From Physcomitrium patens (Eukaryota > Streptophyta > Bryopsida > Funariales > Funariaceae), in the NCBI RefSeq assembly GCF_000002425.4, contig NC_037269.1, positions 5,917,135-5,981,134 of the forward strand: DNA of 64,000 bases. The letters are read 5' to 3'. Below, one piece after another: positions 41,397-56,000 of the stretch (its first letter is position 1; every line of letters starts with the position of its first letter). Made by a program: the position numbers and the translations under genes. Below the pieces are notes generated by a model. It was not told the DNA's origin. It saw nothing but the letters and a program-made list of their open reading frames with translations, and made no database searches.

Positions 41397-44241
41397 CTCA
41401 TCTATTTTTTCATACTTCTTTTAGTATATATTTTTTTGAAATTTAATTTTGTTGGTATATTCAGGTATATATTCTAAACATGGTATTTGTAGAAAAATAA
41501 ATAAAAAATGATGCAACTTTGGCATGCTCGTTTATTGACTATGTATACATTGCTACAAATTAGTGTAGATTAAATTATAGTTGATAGATTTGATGCTAGA
41601 AGGAAATCTATCAAAAATAATTATGACATTATTTATGACATCATCAAGAAAAAAATATAAATGAAGAAGATACAATTATAAAGTCTAGCTTACACTATTT
41701 GCTTGACAGTTACAATTGGTATGGTTGCTTCTTGTATCAATTTGTAGCATTGTACTTATTGTGCATATGTTCTAGACTATTGTTAAATATTTTCATGTAA
41801 CTTCTATAGTCATACCATTGCACAATCAAATAAATATAGGAGGATTTGTATGAAGAATAAAAATTTGTACAATAGGTTCTTTATCTATCTAATGTTTTTT
41901 ATACTTCTCTTCCCAATATATTATTTTACATATCAATGCTCTTTAGTAATAATGTCATAATCAGTGTGCAATTATAGTTAAGAGAAAAGGAGAACATATA
42001 ATAATGTTAGTTTCAATATTTTGGCATAATTTCTTATGCCAAATCAGCTTAAAATAAACAAACATTATAGATTGTAAAATGTCAATTTTAAAAAAATTGG
42101 TATTATAGTAGCAATAAAACAACAAAAACATGAAATATGAATCTTTAATAGTTTAATTCTTTGGCTCTTATTCTTTTATAACATGCTATTGTCAATATAT
42201 ACTATTTTTTTAAATAAAAATTAATATATTTTGAAAAAAAGTGATCTAAAAATAATTAATTAAGTTTGGTTTTAGAAGCAAAAGTATAATGATTATTAAA
42301 TTTTGGATTTCTTTTTCAAGATGTAGATAGAAAAAATTTATATAATCAATAAATAAATTATTAAATTTAATATTTATAATTTTTTATTTATTTATTTTTT
42401 AAAAATATGTATATTTTTAGTTGGTGTATGTATGACATTGTATGTAATATAAATTAATATTGTTTTAAAATACAAGAATAAATTGAATAGTTGTATTATT
42501 ATTCATATGCTAATGTGTATACAATTATTCTTTTATTACTATACTTATAATATCAAGTAACATAATATTAGTATAAATTATCTTCTTATTCATTTACTTA
42601 TTAACCATCAATGTTTAATTAAACTAGCTACACAAATAATATTTGATTTACAATAGTCTTCAAAATATATCTTGAAAGCTCTACTAATGTGGTAAAATAT
42701 CTTTAATATTTTTAGATATAAATAATAAACCTATGGATATTTGAAAGTACTAATTATTATTATTATTGTTATTATTAAGTTGTTATAGTGTATTTGTTTT
42801 TGTAGTTAAAAGCTTAAATTTGAGAGTAGTATTTTGTTATAGAAATTTTATATATTATATACTTATTAAATGCATATTTTAAAAAATATCACCAAAAAAA
42901 AATTAAATATTAAAAAAATATATATAATAAAAAATAATAAAAAATTCTTAAATAAGTAAAATTATAAAATAACATCTATGCCTATAAATTTCTTAGAAAA
43001 TATAAAAATATTTTTCATTTAAGTTACTATTATGTCAATTTTATGTAATTGAACTTTATTTACCAAAAAAAAACTTAATTAAATTTACATTAGTTATTAA
43101 TTTATTTAGTAATAGGATAGTAAGAATAATTCTATTGATATGAAGATAGAATAATATGAGAAGTAAACCATGTTTGTCCACACATATATATTAAGCTATA
43201 CATTACAATTAAAGAATATAAATCAATAAAATGTAGAAGAATTAGTAGTATAATTAACTCAATACAAAGAAATCAAATTCAATTAAAGTTAAACATATGC
43301 AACTTTTGTTCACAATGGTACTAAGAAAAAAAATAAAAAATAGGTAGTTATAAATTGAGAAATAAAAAATTAGTATGAAAATATAAAAAATTAATAAAAG
43401 ATATCCAAAATCTGAAGTTTTCCTTATTTATTTATTTATTCCTTTTTTCTATCTTTCTTTTTTTGCTTAAGAGTTATTTAATTAATTCTTTACAATGAAT
43501 TTGTGATTGAAGTTATTGTGTATTACTAAATAGTTAAAGAATCCTTTCATTATTATCACATTTTTAGAAGAGCCATCATTCAAATTTATTTCAAATACAA
43601 AGATGTTATACAATTCTCCTAAGAAGAATAGCACAAATGCTCTAGTACCAACATATATATACATACGTATACATATAATTTATTTATTTTACTGATCATT
43701 TTGAACAGCAACCGATGACTGAGCGAACATATGAGTTGAAGGCATCTTGGCATAATCATATTGATAGAAGGGAGAGCACACAGCAAACGACGGGTAAAAG
43801 CATCTGGGCATCTAGTTACGAGTCGGAAATGATGCAGTGCTCTGCATGTATTAATGAAAAAAAACAATAACTGGCATTCAAAGACACCAAGTTCCAAACC
43901 TTGAAGTCACAATTTCGACATAAAATCCTCCGCCTACCGCAATGGATACATGACCCCAATTCACAAAAATGTTTCCAACTGTATGGGAAAGGACCTGTGC
44001 TCGACGTTCATGTTTGCACCCCTCACAAGCCTGAACCTATAATTAGTGCTGCACTAACTATTTGATCTCGATTTTACTGTCAATTACAAAGAATGGGCGA
44101 GCAATAGTGCTGAACACGGTCCTCTACCAGACCTCCAAGTCTAATGGTCCAATCTTTCATGAAACGTTCCCAACAATCATCGCCTGCTCAGAGCGAAAAA
44201 TAGATGTCCATTGATATGCAAAAGTATTGGGTATATCATGA
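41397..44241. other. AT-rich spacer and 3' flank of pyruvate kinase
   Basis: AT-rich DNA with no recognisable gene up to about 43680. From there composition rises, and the last few hundred bases before 44242 are probably the pyruvate kinase 3' untranslated region. Confidence 0.5.
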
Positions 44242-47081
44242 TTATGAGGAAGCAAGGTCCTTGACCTCAATGATCTTGATAACTGATGCCACGCCAATGC
44301 GGTGAAGGGCCACAACGGAGTCACTCACAAGACAAAGTTTGCGCTTCAGCGCATATTTGACAGCTGCGTTCAAAATCTCTTCTGTCGACTCTGAATCAGT
44401 GGCCTTTGCAGAGCCTTCCGCCAGAAGTGGAATCAGACCCCTGCATTCAAAGCGCTTTCCAGCTGAGCAAGACGAAGTTGAACAAAAACTGTAAATAGCG
44501 GAAAGCTAGAACACAACAACACAAGCTTTGACATGAACAACTAGTACGGAAATCAGAATCAGAATCAGAGTCTCTCCACATATCAGCCGAACCAGGTTTC
44601 AACATAAACCGGTTAGCAAATTCAATGGAACTTGAAAAGAGAAGAACGAGATCCATAAGCATCATATGAAGAACTGTTGCCACAAACTGAACATGGATAT
44701 ATGTTCTGTATGTACACTACCTGCAACAAAGACTGTGGTGGGCTGGAGACGGCGCGCTGAAAGTCCATTCCAAACCATCTGTGGTCATAACCGGAACCGC
44801 GACCGAGAGGATTGGTACACATGGCCGGTATTTTGCCACAAGCCTCGCAGTGCTGCCTCCCCGTGTCAACACAATGATAAGAGAGGCCCGCACCTTGTTG
44901 GCGGTCCTAACAGCAGAAGATGCCAGACTCTCCAAAGGGCTCATTGGCAAAGGAACAGACTTCATAATTTCCTTAAAGATTGATGCATAATCCAGCGCAG
45001 CCTCAGCCTCCTGGCAGATCTGGGACATCACTGCCACCTACGTAAAGCCATTTGCCTCATTAGCAAGTCTGTTGTCATGTCGTGACTGAAGACATCCAGA
45101 TTCACAAGATGGTCATAAACGGGAGAGTAGTGGAAATTCTACGACGAGAAAACAAGCGAAACGTTACATTTAGCTGCAACTTGTTGATGTCTTTGTGGAT
45201 GGACTAGCCAAAATCCTGCCTTCAAATTTGCAGATTTCGCTGAATATAGTTAATATGTGCACAATCCTACACAGACTTTCCATATTCAGATGACTGGGTG
45301 TTTGTTTTGGATCAAAAACATACGCAGCGTAAGAGGTAATTACAGCGAGTTCAGGGTAAGATCCATTTGCAGTCTCTCCACTAAGCATCACAGCATCGGT
45401 TCCATCGAGAACTGCGTTCGCCACGTCAGTGGCCTCTGCACGAGTGGGACGAGGGGACTTGATCATGGACTCCAGCATCTGTGTTGCAGTCACAACTGGT
45501 TTTCCTGCTGAATTGCATTTGTAGATCATCATTTTCTGTGCCAAAAAAATCTTCTCAGTCGGAATCTCCATTCCCAAGTCACCTCTTGCAACCATCACTC
45601 CATCCGTCTCTTTCAAAATGTCATCGAAATTGACCAGACCTTCCTGGTTCTCAACCTGCATGGATCCATCAAATGATGAGAAGCGAGACAAGCGCATTGC
45701 AGAGTCACGAAAAGACGAGACACAGAGAGAATCGTCTCCAAATTATTGTAATGAAGTAGTTCCACATATCCCTGTTAGGACTGCTGTTCGCTTACAGAGA
45801 AAGAAAATCGTCAAGTTCGAATTTAGATGAGTGCAAAAGTCCGAGTATAGAACTGAATTCAAGACAGACGAGGAACAGTAGCGTGCTTCCACTTACCTTA
45901 GAAATAACATGAATAGAGTCAGACGCCTCTCCCAGCAGCTTCTTGATTGTCACCACATCCGAGCCCTTGCGAACAAAGGAGGCTGCAATAAAATCAATTT
46001 TGTTGGGAACACCCCATTGCATTATATCATCGATATCCTTCTGTGTGATGGTGGGTAAGTCCACAACAATACCAGGTAGGTTCACGTTTTTCTTCTCTCC
46101 TAGCATGGCGGTGTTCTCGCATCTGGCCTTCACCATGCCCTTCTCAGGATGACAGTCGAGCACCGTCATTGTGATTGTGCCATCAGAGCACAAGATTGTG
46201 TTCCCTGGCTCCAAATCTACTGCGAGTTTCGCATAGCTCATGGCTATCATGTTCTCGTCGCCCAAGTGGCTGTAGTCAGTAGTGATCCAAATCTCATTGT
46301 TGCGCTTCAGTTGAATTGGCTTGCCAGCTGCCAAACTCCCGGTTCGAATCTCTGGCCCCTGCCAAGATCAGAAACGAACGACAAGTATGGGCATCAGCGC
46401 CGCTATAAACCTCCAATTTTATTCATTTGTTAAGGATACAGTTGAAAGCATCTTTAAATAGCATTTTACGTTCAATTATAGAGGCTTCGTACACTGTTCA
46501 CATGTATTCAGTTATCTGACAATGCTCAGTTGTAATCATGATGAAATAATGAAATGAACCCGTGCCTCCACAAGCAACTAGCCGCAACAAGCTAAGTCTT
46601 GAGAAAAATTCCCGCATGTGTAGAATATATTGAATGATAGAAAAGATAAAGACCTCGGCAATCAAGAGGTAACTTAAAGAAACAACACGTGGACATAAGG
46701 GGTTACATTCCTGTTTAAACAACTGATTTACAGTTCACAGATACGCAAGTATCACAAAAAGGTACTAAACGTTATAAAATGGTGATGGAGAAGGTTTGAT
46801 GAGTTTACCTTAGTATCTAGAAGAACTGCGCACATGGTTTGCGTGTTAGCCATGGCCTGTCTCAGGCTGTCCAGCGTGTATTGATGGTACTCGTGTGTTC
46901 CATGGGAGAAGTTGAACCGGGCCACGTTCATTCCAGCTCTCAGCAACTTCTCGAGGACATGGACCTCTCTGGACTTGGGCCCTAACGTGCAGACAATTTT
47001 CGTCTTGGAGATTTTGAGATGACCATCGTCTTCATTAGCATCTAAACCTAGAATATGAGCGATGTCAGTCTTCGTGGCCAT
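44242..47081 (-). CDS. Cytosolic pyruvate kinase, five coding exons
   Basis: Exons on the minus strand: 47081-46809, 46358-45897, 45655-45344, 45037-44721 and 44440-44242. All introns are GT-AG, phases agree and the sum is 520 residues. The enzyme transfers phosphate from phosphoenolpyruvate to ADP, giving pyruvate and ATP, the last step of glycolysis. Landmarks: [11 protein letters not shown] and [10 protein letters not shown] near the N-terminus, GPEIRTG at the start of exon 2, the signature IHVISKVENQEGL with Lys245 at the exon 2/3 junction, [12 protein letters not shown] (metal-binding region, about 266-277), [14 protein letters not shown], and the C-terminal domain with [21 protein letters not shown]. 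There is no transit peptide, and overall similarity is to plant cytosolic isozymes. All expected catalytic motifs are present. Confidence 0.97.
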
Positions 47082-47234
47082 TGCTTACTGGCTCTTCTCA
47101 CCTCTTGAAAAGTGATGCCTTGATGCAGATAATCTTCACAAAGAAAACAAAAACTCGTGATCAGCTCGTCATCCCCAGGATATCTACGGAAAGTTTTCAA
47201 TTAGATATGCATGGTGTAGTCCAGACGGCTACCA

Positions 47235-47235
<1 letters not shown>

Positions 47236-47269
<34 letters not shown>
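47236..47269. repeat. (AAT)n microsatellite
   Basis: About eleven AAT units upstream of the pyruvate kinase coding region. Confidence 0.95.
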
Positions 47270-47274
<5 letters not shown>

Positions 47275-48307
47275 AATAAAAGAAGAGTTCACATTTATTG
47301 ACAATGTTCACCGATAAATTCTTCACCCAAGGGGTGTCAAAAGGCGTACTCAGCGCCCTAAACCTAGGTGATAGATTAGATGAATAACGTCTTTCGAATA
47401 TAGTTCTACATACTGATATATCATAACCGTGCTACTGCAAGTGATCAAATAGTTGTTCAAGAAAAAAGCATGCGAACTGGACTATCCACAAAAGAATCCT
47501 AAGTTTGTTTAGGATAGAAACGCTGAAAATCTCAAAATTTCAAAATTTGAAGTGCGAATCATAGCAGCTGGAGAAATGATGAACACTCAGCTAGAATCAG
47601 ACTAACTGTCCTTACGCTAGAAAGAGGCAACGACGTTGCATGAATTAGTCTGATCCTACAACTTCACGAGTTAAAATCCACAACCAGCTCAATTTCAAGA
47701 GAACGTACTCAAAGTGGTACTTTAGCTTGATTGATATGTAAGATTTTCCAAAAATGTGACGAAGAAACACACAAATCACTTAGCAAATATTTTCTCTGAA
47801 ATACCCTCACGCTGGTAAGGATTTTGCCTCGTCAAGGACGAATCAAGTCTTAAACTGCAATGCATTTGCCATTACTCCCCACATTCAAACATATCAAACC
47901 ATATCTACTGCAATACCATCCAATTTACTCAAAATGGCATAACTATGACGATTTCTACGGATTCTTCAACGTTAGAACTCCTCTTTTCTGCAATGACCAC
48001 AGTTACAAGCTTTTACGAGGCAATTTACGGTTGAACATATTTTTCGTCATTAATAAAACATTGAGCCAAGACTCCAATTACCACAATCGGGCGATTCCAT
48101 CCCAAGTTACTACACAATCGGCAAAAACAAGCAAAAACACTATTACACAAACCGAATCTCATAACTGTGTGTAAGAGAGCAATTAAACCCCCGAATTCGC
48201 CACACTTGGAGCAGAACTCAAATCAGAACCGTTAACGCTGAAAATTCGGGCTAACAACAGCCCACGAACTCAAAAACTAAAGTAAATACGCTCACGCTCA
48301 ACAAAAA

Positions 48308-48329
48308 GAAAAAAAAAAAAAAAAAAAAG
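48308..48329. repeat. Poly(A) tract
   Basis: An A run of about 20 bases flanked by further AAAAG units. Confidence 0.9.
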
Positions 48330-49500
48330 AAAAAGAAAAACCTTTATTTCTTAAAACAACCATGACAAGCGCAATAGACCCAGTAAAACCTGTCTCTAGG
48401 CTAAAACACTATGACGACACAATACAGCATTGGTTCAAAACCCTTCTCACATTACCTTCCTAATCCAAGCTAAGCTTTGAAAGCTCAAAAACTTGGAGCT
48501 AACGGTGTGGTAAGTAACGATGATACAAGGCCTACATAACTCCAGCACCTTCCTGACACAATGGTTTCAATTATGACCAACACAATTCACTAAAGCACCC
48601 TCTAATTACCTTCCAGCGGCATAATTATAAGAAACTCTTCGGATTTCTTCAAGATCAATGACCACAGCAAGCAACTCCATACCAACAGAACCAAAGATAT
48701 CCAACGTGAAACTAAAAACCCCGTGTAAAAGAACAACAAGAAGCATTCAGAAGCGAGTCAAAGGCCAATTGAGCAATAGAAACATCCCATACGAACGTGG
48801 ATGACACTAGAGAGACCAAAAATTGTCACACGAAATCAAAAGCGTCCACATTACCCTGCACGCTCGCAAGCTCAAACTAAGACATAAACCCAACCTTTAA
48901 GAAAGGCGGTGGTGGTACACCGAAAGCAAAAAACATGCAGAGGAAGCAGCGGAAGCATCCAGGCAATCCCTCACAGAGCTACAAAAACCCACGAGAAAAA
49001 AACCTCCCAATGCTGCAGAGAGACGAAAAGTACAAGTGCCGCTGAAGAGATGAGTCGACAAACCTCGCTTTCGTTTGCACCACGAACTGGTGTCGAACGG
49101 TACTGCAAGACAGACACAAACTGAGTGACGAGGCTGCTGAGGTTTAATCGACGAGCGACGAATGAAACCAGAGCGCGAGAGAGAGATGGAGAGAATCTCT
49201 CCACTCCAACGATTGGAATAGTTGTGGGCCACAAGACGGGGTTGTGGCTTGTTGGGTGTGCAGCGATTGATGGAATTACTCTAAAGCGAAAGCCCTGCCC
49301 ACTCCCTCTCGATAAACCCTCTCCACCTCCGAGTTCTCCGTCGCGCGATGGCGGACTCGGGGAGCAACGCCCCTCGGTGCTCCTCTTGAGCCACCCCTGC
49401 TATGAAAACGTTTCTTTTTCCTCTTTTTTGTTACTTTATCGTTGTCCCTTCGGATTCCGTTCGTTTCTAGAATTGTTTTCAGTTTAGTTAGGGTTGAAAA

Positions 49501-49994
49501 ATTGCCACTAGGACGATGAGACCAAGGCCGGAAAAGTGGGCCCCATGGAAAAGCAAAAGGTGGGGCGGGGGGAGTGAGGGCTTGATGATTTGCTCCACTT
49601 CATCGAGTCCTTGCTCTCAACAATCTAAAAGAGTTGGGAACCCAAAAAGTGATAAGAAAGGGAATAAAACAAAAAGATAAAAATAAATAAATAAATAACA
49701 ATATTTTTAGTATTAAAGCCATAAAAGAATTGATATGGTTTTATGGCTTCATTCTATTTGACTAGGCTTATAAGGGAATAAGCTAAGATATGTAAAGATT
49801 ATCAAATGTTTACCCTTACCCTCTTCTCCATATGAATTGTTTTATGAGTTTCATATTAAGTAGAATTTATTTATTTGTTTTTTTTTGTTTTGTTTTTGTT
49901 TTTTTTTTTTGTTAATGTATTAGAAATTTAAGTCTTGATAAAAATAAAATAACAAAATCAATCCCAACATCAATAACAATTAAAATAGTTTTTG

Positions 49995-50048
<54 letters not shown>

Positions 50049-50430
50049 GAAGTATTGTTTCTTATCCTTTCATTTCTTAATTTTGTTTTCAACACAATAG
50101 TAGAAAACTACACTCTTTGAAAATATCATCATATTATACTTTTTAATTATAAAGATATAAATAAAAAATAAATTTCAAAATAATTTAGGTGATAAGTCAA
50201 TTCAATATAAATAAAAAAATCATGTAAGTTATTAAATTGTAATGTAATCACAATCTTTGCACAAATACTACCAAAATTGAAGTCAATCTATCAAGTCTTA
50301 ATAAAAATAAGTTGGCAATTGAAAGCATATTAAACATTAAACTTTTTTTAATGTAAATAAATAATATGTGTTTTTATACTATATTTTTTTTCGATATATA
50401 TATATATATATAAGATTTTTTTTTATTTTT
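49501..50430. other. AT-rich spacer, no gene seen
   Basis: AT-rich sequence with T-rich tracts (49868-49912) and a long TA repeat, between the pyruvate kinase promoter side and the first decayed LTR of the nested complex. Confidence 0.5.
49996..50043. repeat. (TA)n microsatellite, about 48 bp
   Basis: The longest uninterrupted TA run in the window. Confidence 0.95.
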
Positions 50431-50677
50431 TAAAAAATTTTATATGTGCGCCACATAGTTAACTTGCTCCACAATCTACCAATATAGGTGGCTTGTGGTT
50501 AATTTATTGAAAAAGTTTCTAATCTACCAATCAACTATAAATATATATAAAGTCAAAATTGTGTCTAAGAAGCTTCTAGGAATTTTTTCTAAAAGATATT
50601 ATAAAATTAATATATTTTTATCTACTTCTATCTAATTATATAGGTAATTATTAGAATAAATATGTATGTCTATGATA
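50430..50677 (-). repeat. Partial decayed LTR of the outer gypsy element
   Basis: Aligns with the end of the LTRs at 51598-52117 and 60421-60970 (CACATAGTTAACTTGCTCCA, AGAAGCTTCTAGGAA, ATATGTATGTCTATGATA). The other end fades into the TA-rich sequence near 50400. Confidence 0.7.
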
Positions 50678-51597
50678 TCACCCTCCTTTTTAGGAAAAAA
50701 TTTCTCAAAGAGTAGTTATCATATGTTGAAGAAATTTAAGATGTTAGAAATTGTGATTGCCACATATTTTGATCTTTGTTTTCTTTGAAGATGGTTGATA
50801 GGTCCTCTCAACTAATAATAATGTCTTATATCAAGGCAAGAAGATTATCTTGTTATTTGAGTATTGTTGAGACCTTTATAACTTTCTTAAAAAAAATATT
50901 TAAAACATTGTCAAAAGTTATTTCTACCTTCAATAAAATCACCAAATATCACAAGCCTCTTCTAAGGTCATGATACTAAATACATTGTATCTTGCCACCT
51001 ATTCAAAGAATAACATGTCATTCTTGAAGATCTTCATCTTGATTTCATTGTCTTGAAGGTCATGACAATTACTACGTTTTGACCAAAAGTCAATAAATAA
51101 TAGTTCTTGAGTTGAATTATCTTATTATTGGTTCTCCATCTCATTAACCTCACAAATTCACATAACCTACAAACAAAAATAGAAGCTAGAATGCTATCTT
51201 TTTTAAATTTTGTTTTTTTTTTTATAGCAAAGATTTATTATTCTTCATTATGATTTTGATGGATATTATCAATAAAAAGCCTCAACCTTCTTTGCTACAT
51301 TTCTAAGATTCTTTATTGGCTTCTATGAGCATTCATTAATATTAAATCTATAATAATAAACAACTTATTTCAATCTATTTTAGCATTTCTTTAAATTTAA
51401 GACTTCTTCTACTTCAAATTCTTCATTGTTATCTACTTTTATAAGAGGAGGTGGCATTTGTTTTCTTCTCAAAATATTCATTATCTTATATGGGTCAAAA
51501 ATAGACATATGGAATATGAAATGGATCTTTATAGACTTTGATAGATGTAATCAATAAGTAATAAAATTGATTTTTTTATAAATAGGAAAGGTTTAAG

Positions 51598-52117
51598 TAT
51601 CAAGGACATGAATCTCAAAGAAAGAGAATCCTCAATACACTCTTCTATCACTAAAGAGAACTAGAAAGTCATTCAAAAGGTGATGTAATATTAACTAAAA
51701 TGGCTATTGCCAAAAACAAGAAAGACTAGAAAGACTTGAAATAAGACTAAGACTAGAAAGGCATTGACAAGAGTGAAGAAAGCTTCATTCTTGCCTCCAT
51801 ATATACTATCTAACTAAGAGCTACGTGGCGATGTCCTATAGGACCTCTAATATGTGTTGAGTTTGCTAACCACATATCTTATCTTGCAAGGCAAGTTATC
51901 TATGTATGTGCCATATAGCTGGCTTGTTCCACAAGCTACCAATACATGATTAGCTTTTTAGCCAAGTTTCTAACCTACAAACACATCTAAAGCCAAAATC
52001 GCATCTATGAAGCATCTAAGAAGCTTTTCTAGAAGAATTTATGAAATTATTCTATATTTACCTACTACTACTTAATCATATAAGTAACTATTCAGGTAAA
52101 TATATATGTCTGTTACA
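51598..52117 (-). repeat. 3' LTR of the minus-strand gypsy element
   Basis: Pairs with 60421-60970. It begins on the plus strand with TATCAAGGACATGAATC (terminal TG mutated to TA) and ends TGTCTGTTACA. Confidence 0.88.
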
Positions 52118-53029
52118 TTATCTCTCCTTCTAGGGACGAGTTGCACAAGCAGTGGTCTTCATATGTTGAAGAAGTCCAAGATGCGACAAATTATATTTGC
52201 TACATATTCAAATCTTTGCTCTCTTTAAAGATGGTTGATAGGTCCTCTCAACCATCTATAGTATCTCATGTGAGGTCGAGAAGACCACCCCATTATTTGA
52301 TTATCATTGAGGCCTTTATAACTTCGTTCAAATAAAACATTTGGAACAGCGTCAAGAATTGTTCCTACCTCTAATAAAATCACTAAACATTGGGAGTCTC
52401 TTCCAAGGTCGTGATACCAAACACGTTATATCTTGCCATCTATTCAAAGAAAGATATGTCGTTCTTGAGGATCTTCATCTCAATTCCGTCGTCTTGAAAG
52501 TTAAGACAATTGCAATCTCTCATTTGGTAAGTCCACAAATGAAAGCTCTTGAGTTGAATCTACTAGTTGTTAGTGCTCCATCTCATCACAAATACATAGA
52601 AGCTATAATGAAAGATAGAAGGTAGAATGTTATTTTCCTTTGATCTTCTTTCTTTTATAGCAAAGGTTTGTTATTCTTCATCTTGGTTTTGATGGATGTC
52701 ATTGATTAAAGACTTCAATTTTCTTTATTGCATTTATAAGGTTCTTTGATGGCTCCCATGTGCATTCACTAATATCATATCCGTGCCAATGAATAAGATA
52801 TTTCAACCTATTTCAGCGCTACCTTGAGTCTAAGACTTCTTCCACCTAAAACTCTTGGTTAATATCCACTTCTATAGGAAGAGGTGGCATTTGTCTTCTT
52901 CCCAAGATATTCACTGTCTTATACGGCTCCAAAAGAAATACGTGAAATACAAGGTGGATCTTCATAGACTCCGATAGATGTAATCAATAGACAACAAGAT
53001 TGATTTGTTTACAAATAGGAAAAGGTCTC

Positions 53030-56000
53030 AGCTTATAATAATTTAATTTATCACAAAAACGAGTAATCTTGATATTACAACAAAGTAACTATAACTTGTC
53101 ACCCATATTATATTGTGGTTGCTCCTTGCGATAGGTATCCAAGTTGGTCTTTTGTCGTTCTTGAGCTTCCTTTAATTTTATCTTCATTGTTGTATATAGC
53201 TCTGACAAGCAATTTGCTAAATCTTCTGCTGCATGATTATGAACTTTTGAAAAGTCAAAAGTATTAAGACATGGATGATAACCATAATTGGCAAAGAAAG
53301 GTGTTTGTTGAGTAGAAGAATGTATCAAATTATTATATGCAAACTCTGCCAATGGTAAAAGAGTTGTCCAATTATCTTGATGATAATTGATGGTACATCT
53401 CAAATATTGCTTCAGAACTTGATTTATCCGTTCCGTTCGTCAATTAGTTTGAAGATGAAAAGCTAAAGAAAGCTTTTATATCCACCTTTAGAATCTTGAA
53501 TAGGATTCTCCAAAATCTTGATACAAATTGAGTCCCCATATCCGATATAATATTCTTTGGCAATCTATGATAGCAATATATATTGTCAATAAAAAGCTTA
53601 GCTGTTTCTTAACTTGTGATAGATTTTGTACATGATACAAAATGTGCCATCTTGGTAAAACAATCTACTATCACGAATATAGAATCATAAGAACCTGAGA
53701 TTGGAAGATCCATGATAAAATCCATAGAAACACAAGACCATGGTTGTTCTGGAATGGATAACAGCTGAAGAAGTCCATAAGGTTGATGACGAGGAGTTTT
53801 TAATCTTGAGCAAACATTACAAGATTATACAAAATCTTTGATTGCCTTCCTTATTTGCGGCCACCAAAAATCCTTGAATATTAGTTCTAAAGTTTTATTG
53901 TACCCAAAATGTCATACTATTAGAAAGTCATGACGAGCTTGAAGAACACGTAATCGAGCTTCACCTTTTGGAACATATAGACATCCTTCGAAATATAATA
54001 GATTATTCTTGAATTCAAACTTGGAAGTATCATGAGACTTAGAGGAAGTATCTTTAATATCCTGAACAAGAGTATCAGAGGACATGCTTGATTGAATTTG
54101 CTTCAAAAATGTTGAATTAACAATCAATGTTGATTTTACAACTCGAAGATGAAAATGCTCAGGCTTGAAGAGAATTGATCTTTGTTGATCAAAAGATGCA
54201 TCTCTTTCTTTTGGTGCAATATAAGAACGTCTAGAAAAAGCATCTGATAGACCTTTTTGTTTTCCGAATGGATAAGTGATCTTGAAATTGAATCTAGATA
54301 AAGACATGCTCCGATGGGCTTGATGACAATTGAAGATACGTGTTGACATGAAGTACTCGATGTTCTTATGGTTTGTATACACAGTAACTGGACTTGAGGT
54401 GCCTTCTAGATAATGATGCCATTCTTGAAATGAATCCACGATTGCAAGGAGTTCTTTGTCATGAATCTCATAATTAATCTTGGCTGCTAAAGATTTCCTC
54501 AAATGAAAAGTTATTGGATGGAGTTTGTCATCTATTCCCATTTGTGACAATTTAGCACCTATAGCAAAATCTGACGAGTCTATTTCCATAAAAAATACAT
54601 TGGAGAAATCAACGCAATATAAGATTGGTACAAAAATTCTTTCTTTAAAGCATCAAATGATGCTTGTGCTTCTTTATTCTACTCAAGTTTGTCTTTATAA
54701 GTCAAACGTATAAGCGGAGCTGCAACTTGAGAAAAATTCTTGATAAAGATTGGATAGTAATTAGCAAAGCTCAAAAAGCATTGCATATCTTGTATTGTTC
54801 TTAAAATCTTCTAATCTATGATAGTTTGAACCTTCTTGGGATCCATCATAAGGCCTTCGTTGGAATTGATGTACCCTAAAAAGTCAACTTGAGTAATGTG
54901 GAATACATACTTTTCCAACTTGGCATATAATCTTGTATTTCTAAGTTTCTATAACATGCGACAAACATGAAATTCATGTTCGTTTGTATTCTTAGAGTAG
55001 ATTAGAATGTCACCTAAATAGTAAATAATAAAATGATCTAAAAACTCACGAAAAATATCATTCATAAGATGTTGAAAAGCAGATGGTGCTTTCGTGAGTC
55101 CAAAAGGCATGACATTATATTCAAAATGTCCATACCTAGTTTGAAAAATAATCTTCCATTCATCTCCTTCTTTGATACGAACTAAGTTGTATGCTCTTCA
55201 TAGATCTATTTTAGTATAGATCTTTACTTGATTGAATTGGTCAAGAAGTCATGAAATCAAAGGTAAAAAATACCTTTTTTTTATGGTGATCTTGTTGAGT
55301 CCTTGATAATCCATTTATATTCGTAGAGATCCGTCTTTCTTCTTCACAAATAAGATAGGAGCCTCGGTTGGAGATTTAGAATGGCATATGAAGTTCTTTG
55401 CCAAATTCTCATCAATGTACTCCTTTAATGGAGCCAACTCATTCTACGATAAGCTATAGATTGGTCCGAATGGTGGTTGAGCTCTTTCTTGTAGATCAAT
55501 TAAACAATCATAAGGTAGATGCTTCGAGAGAATATCTGCATTCTTCTTTTTAAAAACGTCTTGGAATTCTTAATATTACTTAGGAATACCACTTGACGTT
55601 GTTTCACCATTAGAAATGGGTGTAGCATATATAGCAAAAGATGATCCTATTTTTGCAGCATGCATGAAAGCTTTTCCACCTACTAGTAAAGGTTTGGACG
55701 TATTGGACTTATATACTTCTACTTTGCTAACACTATCTTGGATTATATTATTAGGAAAGTTAAGATTATGAGAAATCCAATCTATTTGAGTGTTATATTT
55801 TTCTAGCCATGATAATCCTAAAATAACTAGATTAAGGGAAGATTTTATTATATTAAATACTACTAGACTATTATGATCTTTAATTACTATATCTAAAAGA
55901 ATATTTTCATGGGTAACATTTTCAAAAGACAATGAACGACTATCTATGACTTCTACATGTATGGATTTAACTTTCTTCACTAAAAGTATTTTTGGCAAAA

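Larger units (their letters stand above)
47082..49500 (-). promoter_or_regulatory. Long upstream region of pyruvate kinase, probably leader with intron(s) and promoter
   Basis: About 2.3 kb of moderate-GC sequence lies upstream of the ATG before composition becomes AT-rich near 49500. CpG-rich DNA peaks between about 48900 and 49400, which suggests a transcription start there and a long, probably spliced leader. No coding exon could be joined in frame. The interval holds an (AAT)n run, a poly(A) run and a diverged internal duplication, listed or described elsewhere. The leader interpretation is inference. Confidence 0.4.

Noticed and set aside
47860..48174. 104-codon plus-strand open frame antisense to the pyruvate kinase leader
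   Set aside because: No domain, and part of a diverged duplication that does not keep the frame.
48897..49487. Several open frames on both strands near the pyruvate kinase promoter side
   Set aside because: They overlap each other in CpG-rich DNA and lack any protein-like pattern.
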